64,000 nt of DNA from positions 392,501-456,500 of the forward strand of contig CAJNDS010002180.1 of assembly GCA_905221605.1 (NCBI GenBank), given 5' to 3'. Below the pieces are notes generated by a model that made no database searches, was not told the DNA's origin, and worked only from the letters and a program-made list of their open reading frames with translations. Numbering within the stretch: position 1 is the stretch's first letter; each line of letters starts with the position of its first letter. Of the stretch, positions 1 to 11,551 are shown in pieces. This DNA is from Symbiodinium natans (lineage: Eukaryota; Sar; Dinophyceae; Suessiales; Symbiodiniaceae). The translations under genes were made by a program, and so were the position numbers.

Positions 1-2420
1 GCAACCCCCTCCCAGGATTCTAATGGAGTTTTGATTGAAGTTACGCTAAGAATACCTGTATAAATCTCCGTTCACATAGCCTGGACCCAGCTTTTTGATG
101 TAGGTGTTTCGGGAGCAGGCTGCTGTAGTTGAGGAGGGGCTTGACAAGGCCGCCCACGCCGGGACACGCCCCTCCAGCCTTTGACGTGCCAATGCGTCAC
201 TGAATGCACAGCTGCATTTGCGACAAGATCTCGCACTAAACCCCAAACCCTAAACCCTAAACCCTAAACCCTAAACCCTTTATAAACCCTAAACCCTAAA
301 CCCTAAACATAAACGCAGCAATTGACCCTCCACAGCTCCCGGAAGTTCTCCAACCTCGAGCCCGCAACCCCTCAGCACACGCAACCTTTGCGCCACAAAC
401 CCCAACAGCAACCCAGAACTGCTCTAGAACCCAAGTTTCCGCCAGCCCTAAACCCCCGAAAACTCCCAGAACCTAAACCCCTACAGCCTAAACCCGAATT
501 AAATCCTAACCCTAAACCCTAGACCCTAAGCCCTAAACCCTAAACCCTAAGCCCCAAACCCCTAAACCCCAAACCCCAAACCCTAAACCCCTCTTCGCGT
601 GCGATGGAGCTGCCAGCGCCGCGCGCACCATGGAGCTGGGACTGGAGTGCCCCGGAACGAGAACCATGTTTCTGGGGTTCAGGGGTTTAGGGCTTTAGGG
701 GTTTAGGGGTTTAGGGGTTTAGGGGTTTAGGGGTTTAGGGGTTTGGGGTTTAGGGGTTTAGGGCTTAGGGTTTAGGGTTCAGAGATATGGTTTAGGGTTT
801 ATGGTTTAGGGCTTAGGGTCTAGGGTTTCGGGATAGGGTCTAGGGTCTAGGGCTTAGGCTTTAGGGTTTAGGCTTTAGGCTTTATGGGGCTGATGGGGTT
901 CCAATCCCTGAACCGTAAATTCCACCGTTTGGCTAACAGGTCACTAGAACCCTTATCAGGGTTCGGCTGCAACATAGGGGCTTCTGGATGGGGGCCCAGG
1001 GGCTTTGTAAGCTTTAGGGTTCGGGGTGTAATTCCGGAGGTTGGGGCTTGTTAACACCCCCCCCCCTCCTAAGTCCCAAGCACCAGAATCAGAAAGCAGG
1101 GAGGGTTTAGGGTTTAGGGTTTGCAGGGTTTCGTTGCTTGGCTTGGTTTTAAGGTTTGGGGTTTAGGGTTTAGGGCGTAGGGCTTAGTTGCTGGGATTAA
1201 ACCCTAACCCTAAACCTTAAACCCTAAAGCCCTAAACCCTAAACCCTGACAACAACCTTAGGGGTCCAAGGGAGAGGCCTATGATCCTCAGGCTCAGCCA
1301 GCTGCAGTTCCGGAGGCCTGGCCGCCCCTCCCGCTGCAAACAGTTCTGGGAATTTTGCGGGGTTAGGTTTCGGGTTTAGGGTTGAGAGTTTAGGGAGTAG
1401 GGTTTAGGGTTTTAGGGTTAAGGATTTAAGGGTTTAGGGTGCAGGGTTCCCACAGTCCTTAATAGGGATTCTCATCGGGGTACTACCATGACTATTAAGG
1501 ACTGCTAGTATGGGCGGAACATTACAAGTTCAGGGGTTTAGGGGTTCAGGGGTGTAGGGGGTGGAGTTCACAGGTTTTTGGGTTTGTGAGTCTGTGAGGT
1601 TTTGGGGTTGCAGAGCTTGGGGTTTAGGGCTCTGGGTTTTAATGGTTCTACAGTATATCATACCTTTTTATAGGTGCTTCTGGGGCTGTCACGGTTTGAG
1701 GGGCTGTCACGGTTTGAGGGGTTGGATGTAGGGTCTTCGGGTTGCATGGTTGAGCTGTTGCGTAGGCTTTAGCAGTTTCGGGTTCAGAGTGTTGGGAAGT
1801 TTGATCGTGTTGGTCGGTTGCCTCCATCCAAGTGAGGCAACCAGCACAAGCAGAAGCCTCTTGTTTAGGTTCATGGTTTTGGGTCCTAAACCCTAAACCC
1901 TAAACCCTAAACCCTAAACCCTAAAGGGCGTTAGGTCTCCTCAGGACTGTTCGTGTTGGGGTACGAGGAATATACTTCCTTGGTCTAGGGTCGCGGCGTT
2001 GGAGCTGCGCTTAGGTCTTGGGGCACTGTTGCCCTGGAGAGTTCGGAAGCAAGGTTTAGGGTTCTGGGTACCCCCCCCTAATAGCGTAAACCCCCCCCCC
2101 TATTGTGTGATTTAGGATCTAGATGTTCGGGGCGCGCTGAAGCCCCCCAAAAATGCGTGGGTCACTGACGGCTTCCTGAACTGTAAAGCTCGCATGGGGT
2201 TTTGCTCTGCCACGCCATGAACCCTAAAGCCTACACCTAGAACCAACAACCCGAAACCCTAATCCCCTGAACCCCTAAATCCCTGGACCCCTAAACCCGA
2301 AACCTAAACCCACTAATTAAACCCCTAAAACCCTAAGCCCTAGCCCTAAACCCTAAACCCTAAACCCTAAACCCTAAACCCCTAAACCCTAAACCCCTCA
2401 ACCCTAAACCCCAAGCCCAG
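1..2420. repeat. Degenerate telomere-heptad region, no convincing exon
   Basis: Mixed CCCTAAA (239-310, 1885-1925, 2333-2410) and TTTAGGG (656-880) tracts with GGGGTTTA and GGGCTTA variants, a C run near 2090, a family A copy at 1447, and short unique stretches. A GC-rich island at 603-668 has an open frame (MELPAPRAPWSWDWSAPER) but no good splice pair. Confidence 0.6.
1447..1526. mobile_element. Family A palindrome, diverged
   Basis: CAGTCCTTAATAGGGATTCT ... CTATTAAGGACTGCTAGTAT: arms facing each other around about 20 bp. Confidence 0.6.
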
Positions 2421-2510
2421 GCTATAGCATGGCCATCGAAGGCGTCGTGTCTTCGCAGCGCCTGGTGTACGTCTCGGTGCCTCGGTCACCCTGGGCATGC
2501 TGCTTAGGGG
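2421..2510 (+). CDS. Candidate exon
   Basis: Acceptor GCCCAG|, donor G|GTTGTGG. Reads SMAIEGVVSSQRLVYVSVPR. Lies between a CCCTAAA run and a G/T-rich degenerate TTTAGGG run. Confidence 0.4.
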
Positions 2511-2874
2511 GTTGTGGGGTTACTTTTCGGTTTTAGGGTTTTTGTTTTTGGTTTTTCGGTTTTTGTTTAGGGTTTTTGTTTTTGGTGTTTTTGTTTTTCG
2601 GTTTCTTTTTGGGATGTTAAGGTTTCTAGGGTTTTCAGGGTTTTTTAGGGTTTACAGGCTAAATGGGGTTTATGCGGGCCCTAGTTTAGGGTTTAGGGTT
2701 TAGGGTTTAGGGTTTAGGGTTTAGGGTTTAGGGTTGCTTCGTTGAAAGACTACGCAGCAAGCTGGGGCATCGTCGTTCACCACTCAGAACCAGCAGCTAC
2801 TTCCTAAACCCTCAATCGTAAACCTTCAACCCCTTAAACCCTAATCCTTATACACCCTAAGCCCTAAATCCCAG

Positions 2875-2976
2875 CCCACGCCTGGATCTTGCCAAGGAGG
2901 TGGCAGATTTTACGACCTCGCCGCGCTGGAGCGTCAAGCAGTGGCGACTTCCGCTGCAGACGCCTGCCCGCTTTGG
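2875..2976 (+). CDS. Candidate exon
   Basis: Acceptor ATCCCAG|, donor GG|GTTTAG. Reads RLDLAKEVADFTTSPRWSVK then QWRLPLQTPARF. No family recognised. One of the longest islands in the left part. Confidence 0.5.
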
Positions 2977-3659
2977 GTTTAGTGTCTGTTCGGGGCTTCG
3001 GGGTAACTTTGAAAGTGTAGGGTTTAGGGTTTGTGGTTTAGGGTCCCTAAACCCTAAAGAAGCAGCGTCAGCTTCCTGAAGCGGAGTATGAGGTAGGCCC
3101 TCGGGATCTTTGCGTTCACCTCAAACCCCAAAGCTGTAAACCAGTTACCCTAAACCCTGAACCCTAGTAAAGCCCTAAAATGGCACCCTGGTTATTCCTA
3201 ATTCCCAGGTTCCTCTTGGGTCTAGTTTGGGTTTGGGATTGTTAGGGCGGGTTAGGAGCTTTTTAGGGTTTAGGGCTTAAGGTTTAGGGATAGCTTTGGG
3301 TTTAGGGTTTCGTGTTTTAGGGCTGTAGGGTGTAGGGTTTGTGGCTTTTAGGGTTTAGGGCTTTGTAAAGTTTATAAGGTTTCGGGTCGTTTTAGTTTCT
3401 AGGGCGTTTGAATTGTTTAGGGTTGTAAGGTTTAAACCTCAAGTCCTTCATCCCCCGAAAAGCCCAACCTCTCACGATTTCAAGGATGCGGCAATTTTCA
3501 ACTACAGGACATGCTTTCAACAGGGTTGTTTTGGGTTTGAGGCTTGGGTGAATCGATTATATTTCCAGCACCTCGATCCCTGAAACCCTAAACCCTTGAA
3601 CCCCTATAGACCCTAGATCCCAGAACCCTTTGGGCCCTAACCTTTGCACTAATATCCCC

Positions 3660-3755
3660 CTAACCCTAAACCCTAAACCCTAAACCCTAAACCCTAAACC
3701 CTAAACCCTAAACCCTAAACCCTAAACCCTAAACCCTAAACCCTAAACCCTAACC
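3660..3755 (-). repeat. Telomere heptad array (CCCTAAA)
   Basis: About 13 near-perfect CCCTAAA units; lies left of the 3807 exon. Confidence 0.95.
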
Positions 3756-3806
3756 CACCCATGAACCGTCCTCCCTTAAGAACCCTATCACTCTCCACTA
3801 AGGAAG

Positions 3807-3894
3807 AACCAGACCGCCAACCTTTCTTTGCGCTTTTATTCGCTGACCGATGTGGAAGCCGATCGCCGCGAGCTGTTGGCCTCTTTGCCGAAGG
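3807..3894 (+). CDS. Candidate exon, helix-forming
   Basis: Acceptor AGGAAG|, donor G|GTTTAGGG. Reads NQTANLSLRFYSLTDVEADR then RELLASLPK, with a charged heptad-like end. Confidence 0.5.
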
Positions 3895-4223
3895 GTTTAG
3901 GGTTTTGGGCTAGGGTTTAGGGTTTAGGGTTTAAGGTTTAGGATTTAAGACCTGAAGCCTAACAGTTAAGCCCCAAGCCACCGCAGGCTCACGCAATCCA
4001 AGCTCTATCCTTGTTTGTCACTTCTGCAGCCTCCCTCCGCCTCACGCCATATTCAATTTTCCTAAGCTTAAGGTAGTTTAGATTTTGGGCTTTTTTGTGT
4101 GTATACATATATACACACACAGTTTTCTTTATGTATTCATTTGGTTTTATTATCTACATACATTTTGTATGTATTTGTTTATTCTCATATACTTCTGTAT
4201 TTATGTCATGCTGTTGGACGTCG

Positions 4224-4324
4224 GCTCTCGCCGACCACCTTTACAACTTGCTTGCCCAGGACACTGGCACTCCGATTTCTTCCTGCTCCTTCGCTGTGTC
4301 GGATACCATCATCAAGGAGGCTGG
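4224..4324 (+). CDS. Candidate exon, acceptor unclear
   Basis: Reads ALADHLYNLLAQDTGTPISS then CSFAVSDTIIKEAG, ending at G|GTTTAGGG. No AG lies close upstream, where an AT/CA-rich microsatellite-like stretch is found, so the 5' limit is a guess. Confidence 0.4.
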
Positions 4325-5512
4325 GTTTAGGGTTTAGGGTTAGGGTTTAGGATTTAGGGCTTAAGGTTGAGGATTTCGGTTTAAGGTTTAGGGTTTAAGG
4401 GTTTGGGGTTTAGGGTTTAGGGCTTAGCGTTTAGGGTTCAGGGTTTGGTCGGTGGTGGGTTTAGGCTCGTGGTGTGTGGATTTGGGATTGAGGGTTCCGG
4501 CTCAATTTTGCTTGAGGGGGTGGGGTTGGTTGTCGGCTGCCCCCCCCCCCCCCCCCCCCAACAACAAAAAAACAACAAACACTTGTGCAGCATTACGGAC
4601 GTTGGGCCCAAAGCGGCCTAACAACAAGAGTCCTCAAGTCCTTAGTCCTTAGGGTGAACTTTGGTCAACACGTTAACGCGCGGTGATAAGTAGGGCACTT
4701 ATAATTCTCTGGTGCTGGTAGGTCCTTAGAAATTGCTGACTAGGCTTTGTATGAATCGTCCACAAGAGCAGGGTTCTGGAAGGGTGCACTGTGAGACTTC
4801 ACGAAGGGCATGGTAATGCCAGTGCTCTCATGGGTACTCAGAAGTAGGGTCTTAAGTAACTCCCCTCACCCCAGCCCTCAAAGCAGCATATCGCCAGGTA
4901 CATGTACAGCTACCCTAGTTATTAGCCCAGCCATAACTAGGCCCTACCAATAAGGACAACCCCAGTCCCTCTAAGGTTACGTCGCATCCACACGCTCTAT
5001 TTCAAAAGGTCAACCCTCGAATAAATCCTGAAGCCCTACACCCCTAACCCTAAACCCTAAACCCTCAAAGCCCAAAGCCGTATAAACCCCAAAAAGCCCC
5101 AATCGCCCAAAACGTCAGGTCCTCCGCGGGCCTCAGCTGCGTTCCCTCCCGCTCTATGCCGCAGCAGCTGGTCTCCCGGCCTGAACCCTTGCCTTTAGGG
5201 TTTAGGGTTTCGGGTTTAGGGTTTAGGTTTGGAGGTTAGGGTTTCGGGTATAAGGTTTAGGGTTTAGAGAGGCTCACGGTTTCCTACTGTAGCTTAAGAA
5301 CTCGAAGCCTTCGGTTTCCGCAAGCTAGAACTTTTAAGGCCCCCGACCAGTCGGATTCTTAGGTTCTTATTGTAGGGCTGGGCTCAAAGTAGCGTGTAGC
5401 TGTTTCTAGTAGAGCCCCCTCAGTACCGTGTTGGTCTCAGGCTAGCAGCAGGGGGGACGACCGTCAAAGCTAGTTGTTGCCTTACTTGCGGCACTTGCAG
5501 ACTTCAACCCGA

Positions 5513-5633
5513 CTTAGGGTTTAGGGTTTAGGGTTTAGGGTTTAGGGTTTAGGGTTTAGGGTTTAGGGTTTAGGGTTTAGGGTTTAGTGTTTAGGGTTTA
5601 GGGTTTTAGGGTTTAGGGTTTAGGGTTTAGGGT
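5513..5633 (+). repeat. Telomere heptad array (TTTAGGG)
   Basis: About 17 units with one TTTAGTG and one TTTTAGGG variant. Confidence 0.95.
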
Positions 5634-6173
5634 ATGGACCTGCCAGTGGACCATTTTTTATCGTTCCTTGTTCCGAGTACCTCAGTGCCTCATTTATTTC
5701 TTCACGAGCTTAGAGATTTTTGGTTTCCCTCCTCAAGAATTCTGCATTGTTACTTTTGTTTGGGGTTTAGGGTTCAGGGTTTAGGGTTTAGGCCTTCGGG
5801 TTCCCAAAGATAGATTCTGCTCCTATGGTTCCTAAACCCTAAACCCTAAACCCTAAAGCCTAAACCCTGAACCCGGCTGTATCCTCGACTTCGGACTGGT
5901 CCGCAGGAGTCCGGAGTTGAGAGTGTATTGGGGCCTCCCTACAACGCAGATACTTGTACCCTAAAGAAACAGCACTCAACGGTTTTAGGGTTGCTAGGGT
6001 CTATAGGGTGTGTAGGGTTTGTAGGGTTGCAAGGGCTTATAGGGTGTAACTGTAGTCTACAGGGTTTGTAGGGTCTATAGGGTTTGTAGGGTCTTTCCAT
6101 AGGTTTGTAAGATTCAAACTGATAAAGCCAAAACGCTTAGAAATCCTAGATGCCCTAAACCCTAAACCCGAAG

Positions 6174-6270
6174 CGTTTCGCGCCGAGGCGCGGCCGGGTG
6201 GGAGGAGATCGGCATGGTCACCCTGGTGTTGGGCGTGTCGTCTCCGGATTCTCTTGCCACCTCGACGGCA
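6174..6270 (+). CDS. Candidate exon
   Basis: Acceptor CCGAAG|. Reads GWEEIGMVTLVLGVSSPDSL then ATSTA; a GC donor (GCA|GCTTAGG) is needed because TAG follows in frame. Confidence 0.4.
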
Positions 6271-6272
6271 GC

Positions 6273-6381
6273 TTAGGGTTTAGGGTTTAGGGTTTAGGGT
6301 TTAGGGTTTAGGGTTTAGGGTTTAGGGTTTAGGGTTTAGGGTTTAGGGTTTAGGGTTTAGGGTTTAGGGTTTAGGGTTTAG
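6273..6381 (+). repeat. Telomere heptad array (TTTAGGG)
   Basis: About 15 perfect units; the last TTTAG forms the acceptor of the exon at 6382. Confidence 0.95.
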
Positions 6382-6517
6382 CGTCACCCCGCAAAGCCCC
6401 AAAGGCTCTTGTGGCTCCGGAGAAGCTGCCGGCACCGCGCAAAGCGCCGGCCCGGTCTCCAAAGCCCCTCTCGCGCGACGTCGAGCTGCGGAAGATGTGC
6501 CAGGCGGCGACCATAGG
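6382..6517 (+). CDS. Candidate exon, basic and proline-rich
   Basis: Acceptor TTTAG| is the last unit of a 100-bp TTTAGGG array; donor GG|GTTACA. Reads PRKAPKALVAPEKLPAPRKA then PARSPKPLSRDVELRKMCQA. The Lys/Pro/Ala bias suggests a disordered linker. Confidence 0.55.
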
Positions 6518-6687
6518 GTTACATAAGCAGAATTGCATCTTTTAGCGAATATGAATATTTCTGTGTATATAGATAGTTTTTTTTTTAACACATACATCAT
6601 ATATATATATATACATATATATATATATTATCATTATATGTAGGGTTTACAAATCTAGGGTCTGGGGTTTCAGGGTTTAGGGCGTAG

Positions 6688-6773
6688 GGGGATGGCCGTG
6701 AGGAGCAACAGCGTGACCTGCAAGTCCTCACCTCGAGGCTATCGTCAATGCAGAGGCCGATCGGCTCGTCTGG
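6688..6773 (+). CDS. Candidate exon, coiled coil
   Basis: Acceptor GCGTAG|, donor GG|GTTCAG. Reads GREEQQRDLQVLTSRLSSMQ then RPIGSS, typical of coiled coil. Confidence 0.5.
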
Positions 6774-7179
6774 GTTCAGTTGCAGGGATTAGGGGCTAGT
6801 TTGGTCGTTTAGGGTGTAGGGCTTAGAGTTTAAATAGGTCGTTTAGGTTGTAGGGATTAGTTTAGGGGTTGGTTAGGTCGTTTAGGGTGTAGGGCTTGGG
6901 ATTTTGGATCCGGGGAGTTGGGAACGATTCGTTTGGGTCTCCGTGTGCTCACAGAACTCGTGCCCATAGCACGCAAGATGCCCGCCTTGAGTTCGAGGGC
7001 AACTTCCGGTGCATGCAAGTGGAGCTGTCCCCCTTAAGGAGGAATGCTTGCAAAGCAGAAAATTCATTACTTTCGTAGGATGTGATTGCTTACCAAACTC
7101 TCGCTTGCGATGCACCAGCACGACACTTGTTTACAATGCTTTATAAGATGCCTGCTGATCCATTTCTGCACCGGAGCAG

Positions 7180-7311
7180 CACATGTCATCGAACTCATGC
7201 TGCGAGACTGCAAGTCTGCACCACCTCAACCACCACAACCACCGCCGCCACAACCGCCGCCACCACAACGGACCGGCGGCGTCTCCTTGCCTGCGCGGAA
7301 ACAGCTGTCAC
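7180..7311 (+). CDS. Candidate exon, proline/glutamine-rich
   Basis: Acceptor GAGCAG|, donor C|GTAGCG. Reads HVIELMLRDCKSAPPQPPQP, then a Pro-Gln repeat, then RTGGVSLPARKQLS. The CCACCACAA microsatellite is thus translated as a flexible linker. Confidence 0.5.
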
Positions 7312-7537
7312 GTAGCGTTTAAATTAGAAAAATATCTATACACACACACACACACACCTTGTACTGTTCATAAATGGCTCCTGCAAACAGTAGCTTCCCA
7401 CCTAAACCTGAAGTGCTCGGCCCCCTTAAACCCCAAACCTTGCACACCAAGGAAACCTGTGCAACCTTGAAGATGGGTTATGAACCTCAATTATTGGGTA
7501 TATGTACCCTTTTGTAAGGTCCAGGCTTACTCTCTAG

Positions 7538-7650
7538 GATCCAGAGTACGCCCGGCCCTTTTCCTTTTTTGGTGTGCTTCGGTTACCTTCTAAGCCCCTC
7601 TCCAAACCAACATCGGTACCGTTTTTTGTTCCTAGGTTCCTCTTGGGTTG
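7538..7650. mobile_element. Family B repeat, diverged
   Basis: CTAGGATCCAGAGTACGCCC ... TTCCTAGGTTCCTCTTGGG. Confidence 0.6.
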
Positions 7651-7654
7651 CATG

Positions 7655-7762
7655 GTCCCTTGATGGTCCCTTACCTGCCTTCCAGGGTTTCTGAAATTTG
7701 GGCCCTTGAGTTGTATAGGGTATATGAAGGGTGTATACGGGGTCCCCTTTCAAGGGCCCACC
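7655..7762. mobile_element. Family H repeat
   Basis: TTTCTGAAATTTGGGCCCTT ... GGGGTCCCCTTTCAAGGGCC. Confidence 0.7.
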
Positions 7763-7789
7763 ATGGAACTACCCTTGGATGCTCTAGGC

Positions 7790-7922
7790 AATATAGAGGT
7801 CGGAATGCTTACTGATAACATTCCCTCATGGTCCCTTTGTAGATATACTATAAGACCCCCCAAAAAAAAACAAAAAAAAAATGTATATATATATATATAT
7901 ACATTCTAATTATTGAGGCCCC
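7790..7922. mobile_element. Family I repeat
   Basis: TATAGAGGTCGGAATGCTTA ... ATTCTAATTATTGAGGCCCC TA. Confidence 0.7.
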
Positions 7923-8002
7923 TAGCCCTAAATCCTAAACCCTAAACCCGAAACCCTATTCTAATTATTAACACCCGTATATGACCTCCCCGAAACCCGA
8001 AG

Positions 8003-8073
8003 AAGCTCCGAAAGTTGAAAGGTGCCTTGACGCTCTCGCGGCAGAGGCGGAGAAGCTGAACGCCGAGAAGGCG
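8003..8073 (+). CDS. Candidate exon, coiled coil
   Basis: Acceptor CCGAAG|, donor GCG|GTTTAGGG. Reads APKVERCLDALAAEAEKLNA then EKA. A clear Ala/Leu/Glu heptad pattern. Confidence 0.55.
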
Positions 8074-8166
8074 GTTTAGGGTTTAGGGTTTAGGGTTTAG
8101 TGTGTAGGGTTTAGGGTTTAGGGTTTAAAAGTTTAGGGTTTAGGGTTCAACCTGGTGATTTTTAAG

Positions 8167-8272
8167 CCAGGGCCCGGAGTAGGCCCTTGTTCCCTTTTTA
8201 GGGCGTGGGCTCCCTTACAAACCCCTGTAAGCCAAGAAGGGCACCCTTTCCATTCCTAGGTTACTCCTGGTG
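8167..8272. mobile_element. Family B repeat
   Basis: CCGGAGTAGGCCCTTGTTCC ... ATTCCTAGGTTACTCCTGG. Confidence 0.75.
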
Positions 8273-8868
8273 ATTTTTAAGGGTTGAGGGCTCAGGGTTG
8301 AGGGTTTGAGGGCCTGGAGGCTTGAAGGATCTAAGGATTTCGGGCAGGCTACTTGCTACCTCCTTATGAAGAGGACCTGATTCCAGGAATCTTCTTCGGA
8401 GGGTTTAAAGCGCCAACCGAGGGTTGAGGGTCACTAGGATGTGAGTTCCCTTGTAGGCCCCTAGCTGCGGCCAGGGTATTTTGGGTTTGGCGACAAAGGC
8501 TGCTCGACGTGCTTGATCTGGATTTCTTTAGAATGCCCCAAAGTCCCAAACCCCGAGCCCGCCATCACCTTTTTCCTGCGCAAAACCCTAAACCCTAAAC
8601 CCTAACAGCCTAAACCCTCAACCCTACACCCTCAACCCTACACCCTACACCCTAAAACCCTGGACTCGATGCGAGCCTAAAGCGCCAAACAGCGAGCTGA
8701 CCAGCCTCAAGGTTATTGCAAAACTCGAAAGCCCCCCAAACCCAAAACCATGCACAGCAACATCGAGGCCACCCTACAGTAGCATTGTACCCTTAGAAAT
8801 AAAGGTGTGCATGTACCCCACTAATGTTGGTACATCTTTCCTCTTTTTGTAAGGGTCGGAAGGTTCCT

Positions 8869-8950
8869 CTAGGTATCCAGGACCCAGAGCAGTAGCCCTT
8901 TTGAACCAAAAGGGGCACCCTTTTATTCCTAGGTTACTTGGGTCTAGCTA
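8869..8950. mobile_element. Family B repeat, short; second degenerate copy follows
   Basis: CCAGGACCCAGAGCAGTAG ... CCTAGGTTACTTGGGTCTAG. A further decayed copy (CCCCTTGAAACAAAGAAGG) lies at about 9031-9070. Confidence 0.7.
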
Positions 8951-9319
8951 CCCTTGAAGCCTGAAAGACGCGAGGGCCCCTTCGGTTGCGGATTGATGAG
9001 GAGGGCATCCCTCCTGAACCCCTTGAAACAAAGAAGGCCCCCCCATCTCCTTCCTATTCTTAAGGTACCGGGCCACCTACCTGTAAAGAAAAGGTAGTAA
9101 GAATGACCGCAACTAATGGGCATACGTACCCTTGTCTGTAGGGTACACAGTTGCTCTACACCCTAAACCTGAAGTCCCAAACCCCAAACCCCAAACCCCA
9201 AACCCCAAACCCCAAACCCCAAACCCTAAGCCCTAGCCCTAAACCCTAAACCCTAATCCCTAAACCCCCTCATTTTGGGTACCAGGCTTGCTCTAGGCAG
9301 CCTTGGGTCGTGCCACCAG

Positions 9320-9360
9320 GACGAGATGCTGGCCCAGTCGGACTCGCTGCAGGAGCCGAC
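9320..9360 (+). CDS. Candidate exon, coiled coil
   Basis: Acceptor CCACCAG|, donor C|GTGGAAG. Reads DEMLAQSDSLQEP. Confidence 0.45.
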
Positions 9361-9409
9361 GTGGAAGCCATAGGGGCTTTTTAGGTTTGAGGGCTTCGGT
9401 TGCCCTAAA

Positions 9410-9495
9410 CCCTACACCCTAAACCCTAAACCCTAAACCCTAAACCCTAAACCCTAAACCCTAAACCCTAAACCCTAAACCCTAAACCCTAAACC
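9410..9495 (-). repeat. Telomere heptad array (CCCTAAA)
   Basis: About 12 units, between two exon candidates. Confidence 0.95.
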
Positions 9496-9971
9496 CAATA
9501 AAACACCCCAACCCTAAGCCCTTTCTTAAGCAGGGTTTTAGGGCCCTGGGCCTTCAGGGTTTTAGGGATTTGGGGCACCAGGTTGGTTGGTCCCAGAGCC
9601 CTATCACCCGAAGCCCAAATCAGTTAAACCCTAAGAACGCTAAAGCCGCAAACCCAAAGCCCTAAAGCCGTAAAACCCCAAACCCTAACGCCTTGCACAC
9701 CGAAATTCCTTAAACCCTAGACCCTAACGAAGCCTTTGAGCTCCAAGACCCTCAAGCCCTAAAACCACAAAAACCTGAAAAAGCCTGAAGCCCCAGCACA
9801 GGCCAAAATCCGAAATCTCCTGAAGCCCTATCCCGCCCGACCCCAAGCCTTAAAACCCTGAGGCCCCAAAAGCGAAAGTCCCTAAACCCTAAACCCTCAA
9901 CCCTAAACCCTAAACCCTAAACCCTAAACCCTCAACCCTCAACCCTCAACCCTCAACCCTAACCCTCCATA

Positions 9972-10060
9972 GGAGCGCCTTCGACAGCTCTGTGAGCCGG
10001 ACCTAACAGATCTGGACGTTGAAGTTCAGACGCCTGGCTTAAATTCAGCCCCAAGCCCTG
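9972..10060 (+). CDS. Candidate exon, donor unclear
   Basis: Acceptor CCATAG|. Reads ERLRQLCEPDLTDLDVEVQT then PGLNSA. No GT donor before an in-frame stop; the 3' limit is approximate. Confidence 0.4.
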
Positions 10061-10092
10061 AGCCCTGAGCCCTAAGCCCATAGCTTTGTTTG

Positions 10093-10104
10093 TTTTTTTT
10101 TTTT

Positions 10105-10156
<52 letters not shown>
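10093..10156 (+). repeat. Poly-T followed by poly-G
   Basis: About 22 T then about 42 G without interruption. Open frames across it (poly-Pro on the minus strand) are artefacts. Confidence 0.95.
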
Positions 10157-10157
<1 letters not shown>

Positions 10158-10620
10158 AAGTCCTGGACCCGAAGCCCTAAGCCCCGAACTTTGGGCATTT
10201 GGGGTTTGGGGTTTCCATTCCGCCTGAGGCACGGCTAGTCTGAAGCTTCATACTGTCTGGCATATAGCCCAGAACATCTTGCCGCCTCCCGCATGCTCGT
10301 GACGTCGCATAACCCTGAGCCCTAAACCCTAAACCCTAAACCCTAAGACCTCTGAGCCCCAAACCCCACAAGTCTCAAAGGCCTCGGGTGAAGCCTCCAA
10401 AACAGCTTAGCATCTCCTAGCAGGGTACATGGGCCTACATGGGTACTTCTCTGAATCAGGGACCCTCTTTGGGGTCCCTATTAAGTACCAGGGTGCCGTA
10501 GTACACAGGGGACCCAACAAGGGACTCCGAATTTAGAGAGCTACCCTTATCATACCCTTAAACCCTAAACCCCAAACCCCAAACCCTAAACCCCAAACCC
10601 TTTGATGGACCAGAGCACAG

Positions 10621-10710
10621 GATTGCCGTTCCCGGCGGTTTTCGCCGCTTCTGCTTGCAGCGCCTTGGACATCAGCAAGGCGTCAGGTTGCCATGCAAGG
10701 TCGCAGAGAG
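10621..10710 (+). CDS. Candidate exon, three frames open
   Basis: Acceptor GCACAG|, donor GAG|GTTTAGGG, exactly 30 codons from the first base (DCRSRRFSPLLLAAPWTSAR...). The other two frames (IAVPGGFRRFCLQRLG..., LPFPAVFAASACSALDI...) are open too, so the frame is unresolved. Confidence 0.5.
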
Positions 10711-11072
10711 GTTTAGGGTTTCGGCTGTAGGGTTTAGGGTTTGAGTTAAGGCATTCGCCTTAAAGCCTTATAGGCTTTCGGGTTAAGGGCATATTCATAC
10801 TAATTGGAGCTCCTAGTTTGCCTTCAGGCTTCTGCCTTACTGACTGGTAGTTCTCTAACATGATAGGGTCCCTTGGGTCCCTTTTGTGTACTCTATACAG
10901 TACGGCAGCCCCAACAGCGTCGTCAAGTGCCTCCAAAACACCTGAATCCTAAACCCTAAACCCTAAACTCAGGGCCTCGGCACCCTAAACCCTAAACCCT
11001 AAACCCTAAACTCAGGGCAGGGGGGGTACCCCGGGGCCCAGTTCAGGGGGGGTCCCGCACCCCTCGCCGCAG

Positions 11073-11111
11073 CGTCACCAAGGACTCAGGGGCGGGTGCT
11101 TTAAAAAAGCT
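11073..11111 (+). CDS. Candidate exon
   Basis: Acceptor GCCGCAG|, donor T|GTTTTAGG. Reads VTKDSGAGALKK. A GTGAGC at 11119 is an alternative donor but follows an in-frame TAG. Confidence 0.35.
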
Positions 11112-11344
11112 GTTTTAGGTGAGCCCCCCTGGGCCTGCGGCCCTCCTGACCCGCCTCAGCCCTGGGCCGCACTGGAGGGTTGCCTTTTCTTGTGAACCTG
11201 CATCTTGAACAAGCTGGCGACCACGGTGACGGAATGAAGAAGTTTTATGGGAAGTAAGCAGTTGGCTTGAGTTTAGGCCTAAACCCTAAAAGGAATAGGT
11301 TTGGGTGGCTTTGGTTTGGGTGGCTTTGCCGCCTCGGACGGCGA

Positions 11345-11460
11345 GGGGTGGGAGAAAAGTGGATGGCCTTCCACAATCGGGCCAAAGCTGCTCTTCGCGC
11401 CTCACGAAGCTTTCGAGCTTGTTCCAAAGCCTAACCTTCGCAGCATCTACGCCCTATCAC
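11345..11460 (+). repeat. Dispersed repeat, copy 1
   Basis: GGATGGCCTTCCACAATCGG then GCCAAAGCTG ... is similar to the reverse complement of 26285-26400, over about 110 bp. Both are protein-like in places, so this may be a relic of a shared coding element. Confidence 0.65.
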
Positions 11461-11551
11461 AGCAGACCCTAAACTACCCTAAACTCTAAACCCTAAACTC
11501 TAAACCCTAAACCCTAAGGCCTAAACCCAAACCCACCCCGGCTCCTCTGAG

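Noticed and set aside
5640-5760. Exon in 5634-5765 (DLPVDHFLSFLVPSTSVPHL frame)
   Set aside because: Open and flanked by TTTAGGG on both sides, but has no acceptor at its start and AT-rich codons unlike the other islands.
7982-8075. CRISPR-like or other array spacing between heptads
   Set aside because: Spacers are unequal, single-copy and coding-like; nothing resembles CRISPR repeats.
8980-9050. Ubiquitin-like LRLR segment (LRLRIDEEGIPPEPLETKK)
   Set aside because: The match is a few residues and the underlying DNA is a decayed family B repeat.
9959-10232. Proline-rich minus ORFs
   Set aside because: The proline run is the poly-G homopolymer read on the other strand.
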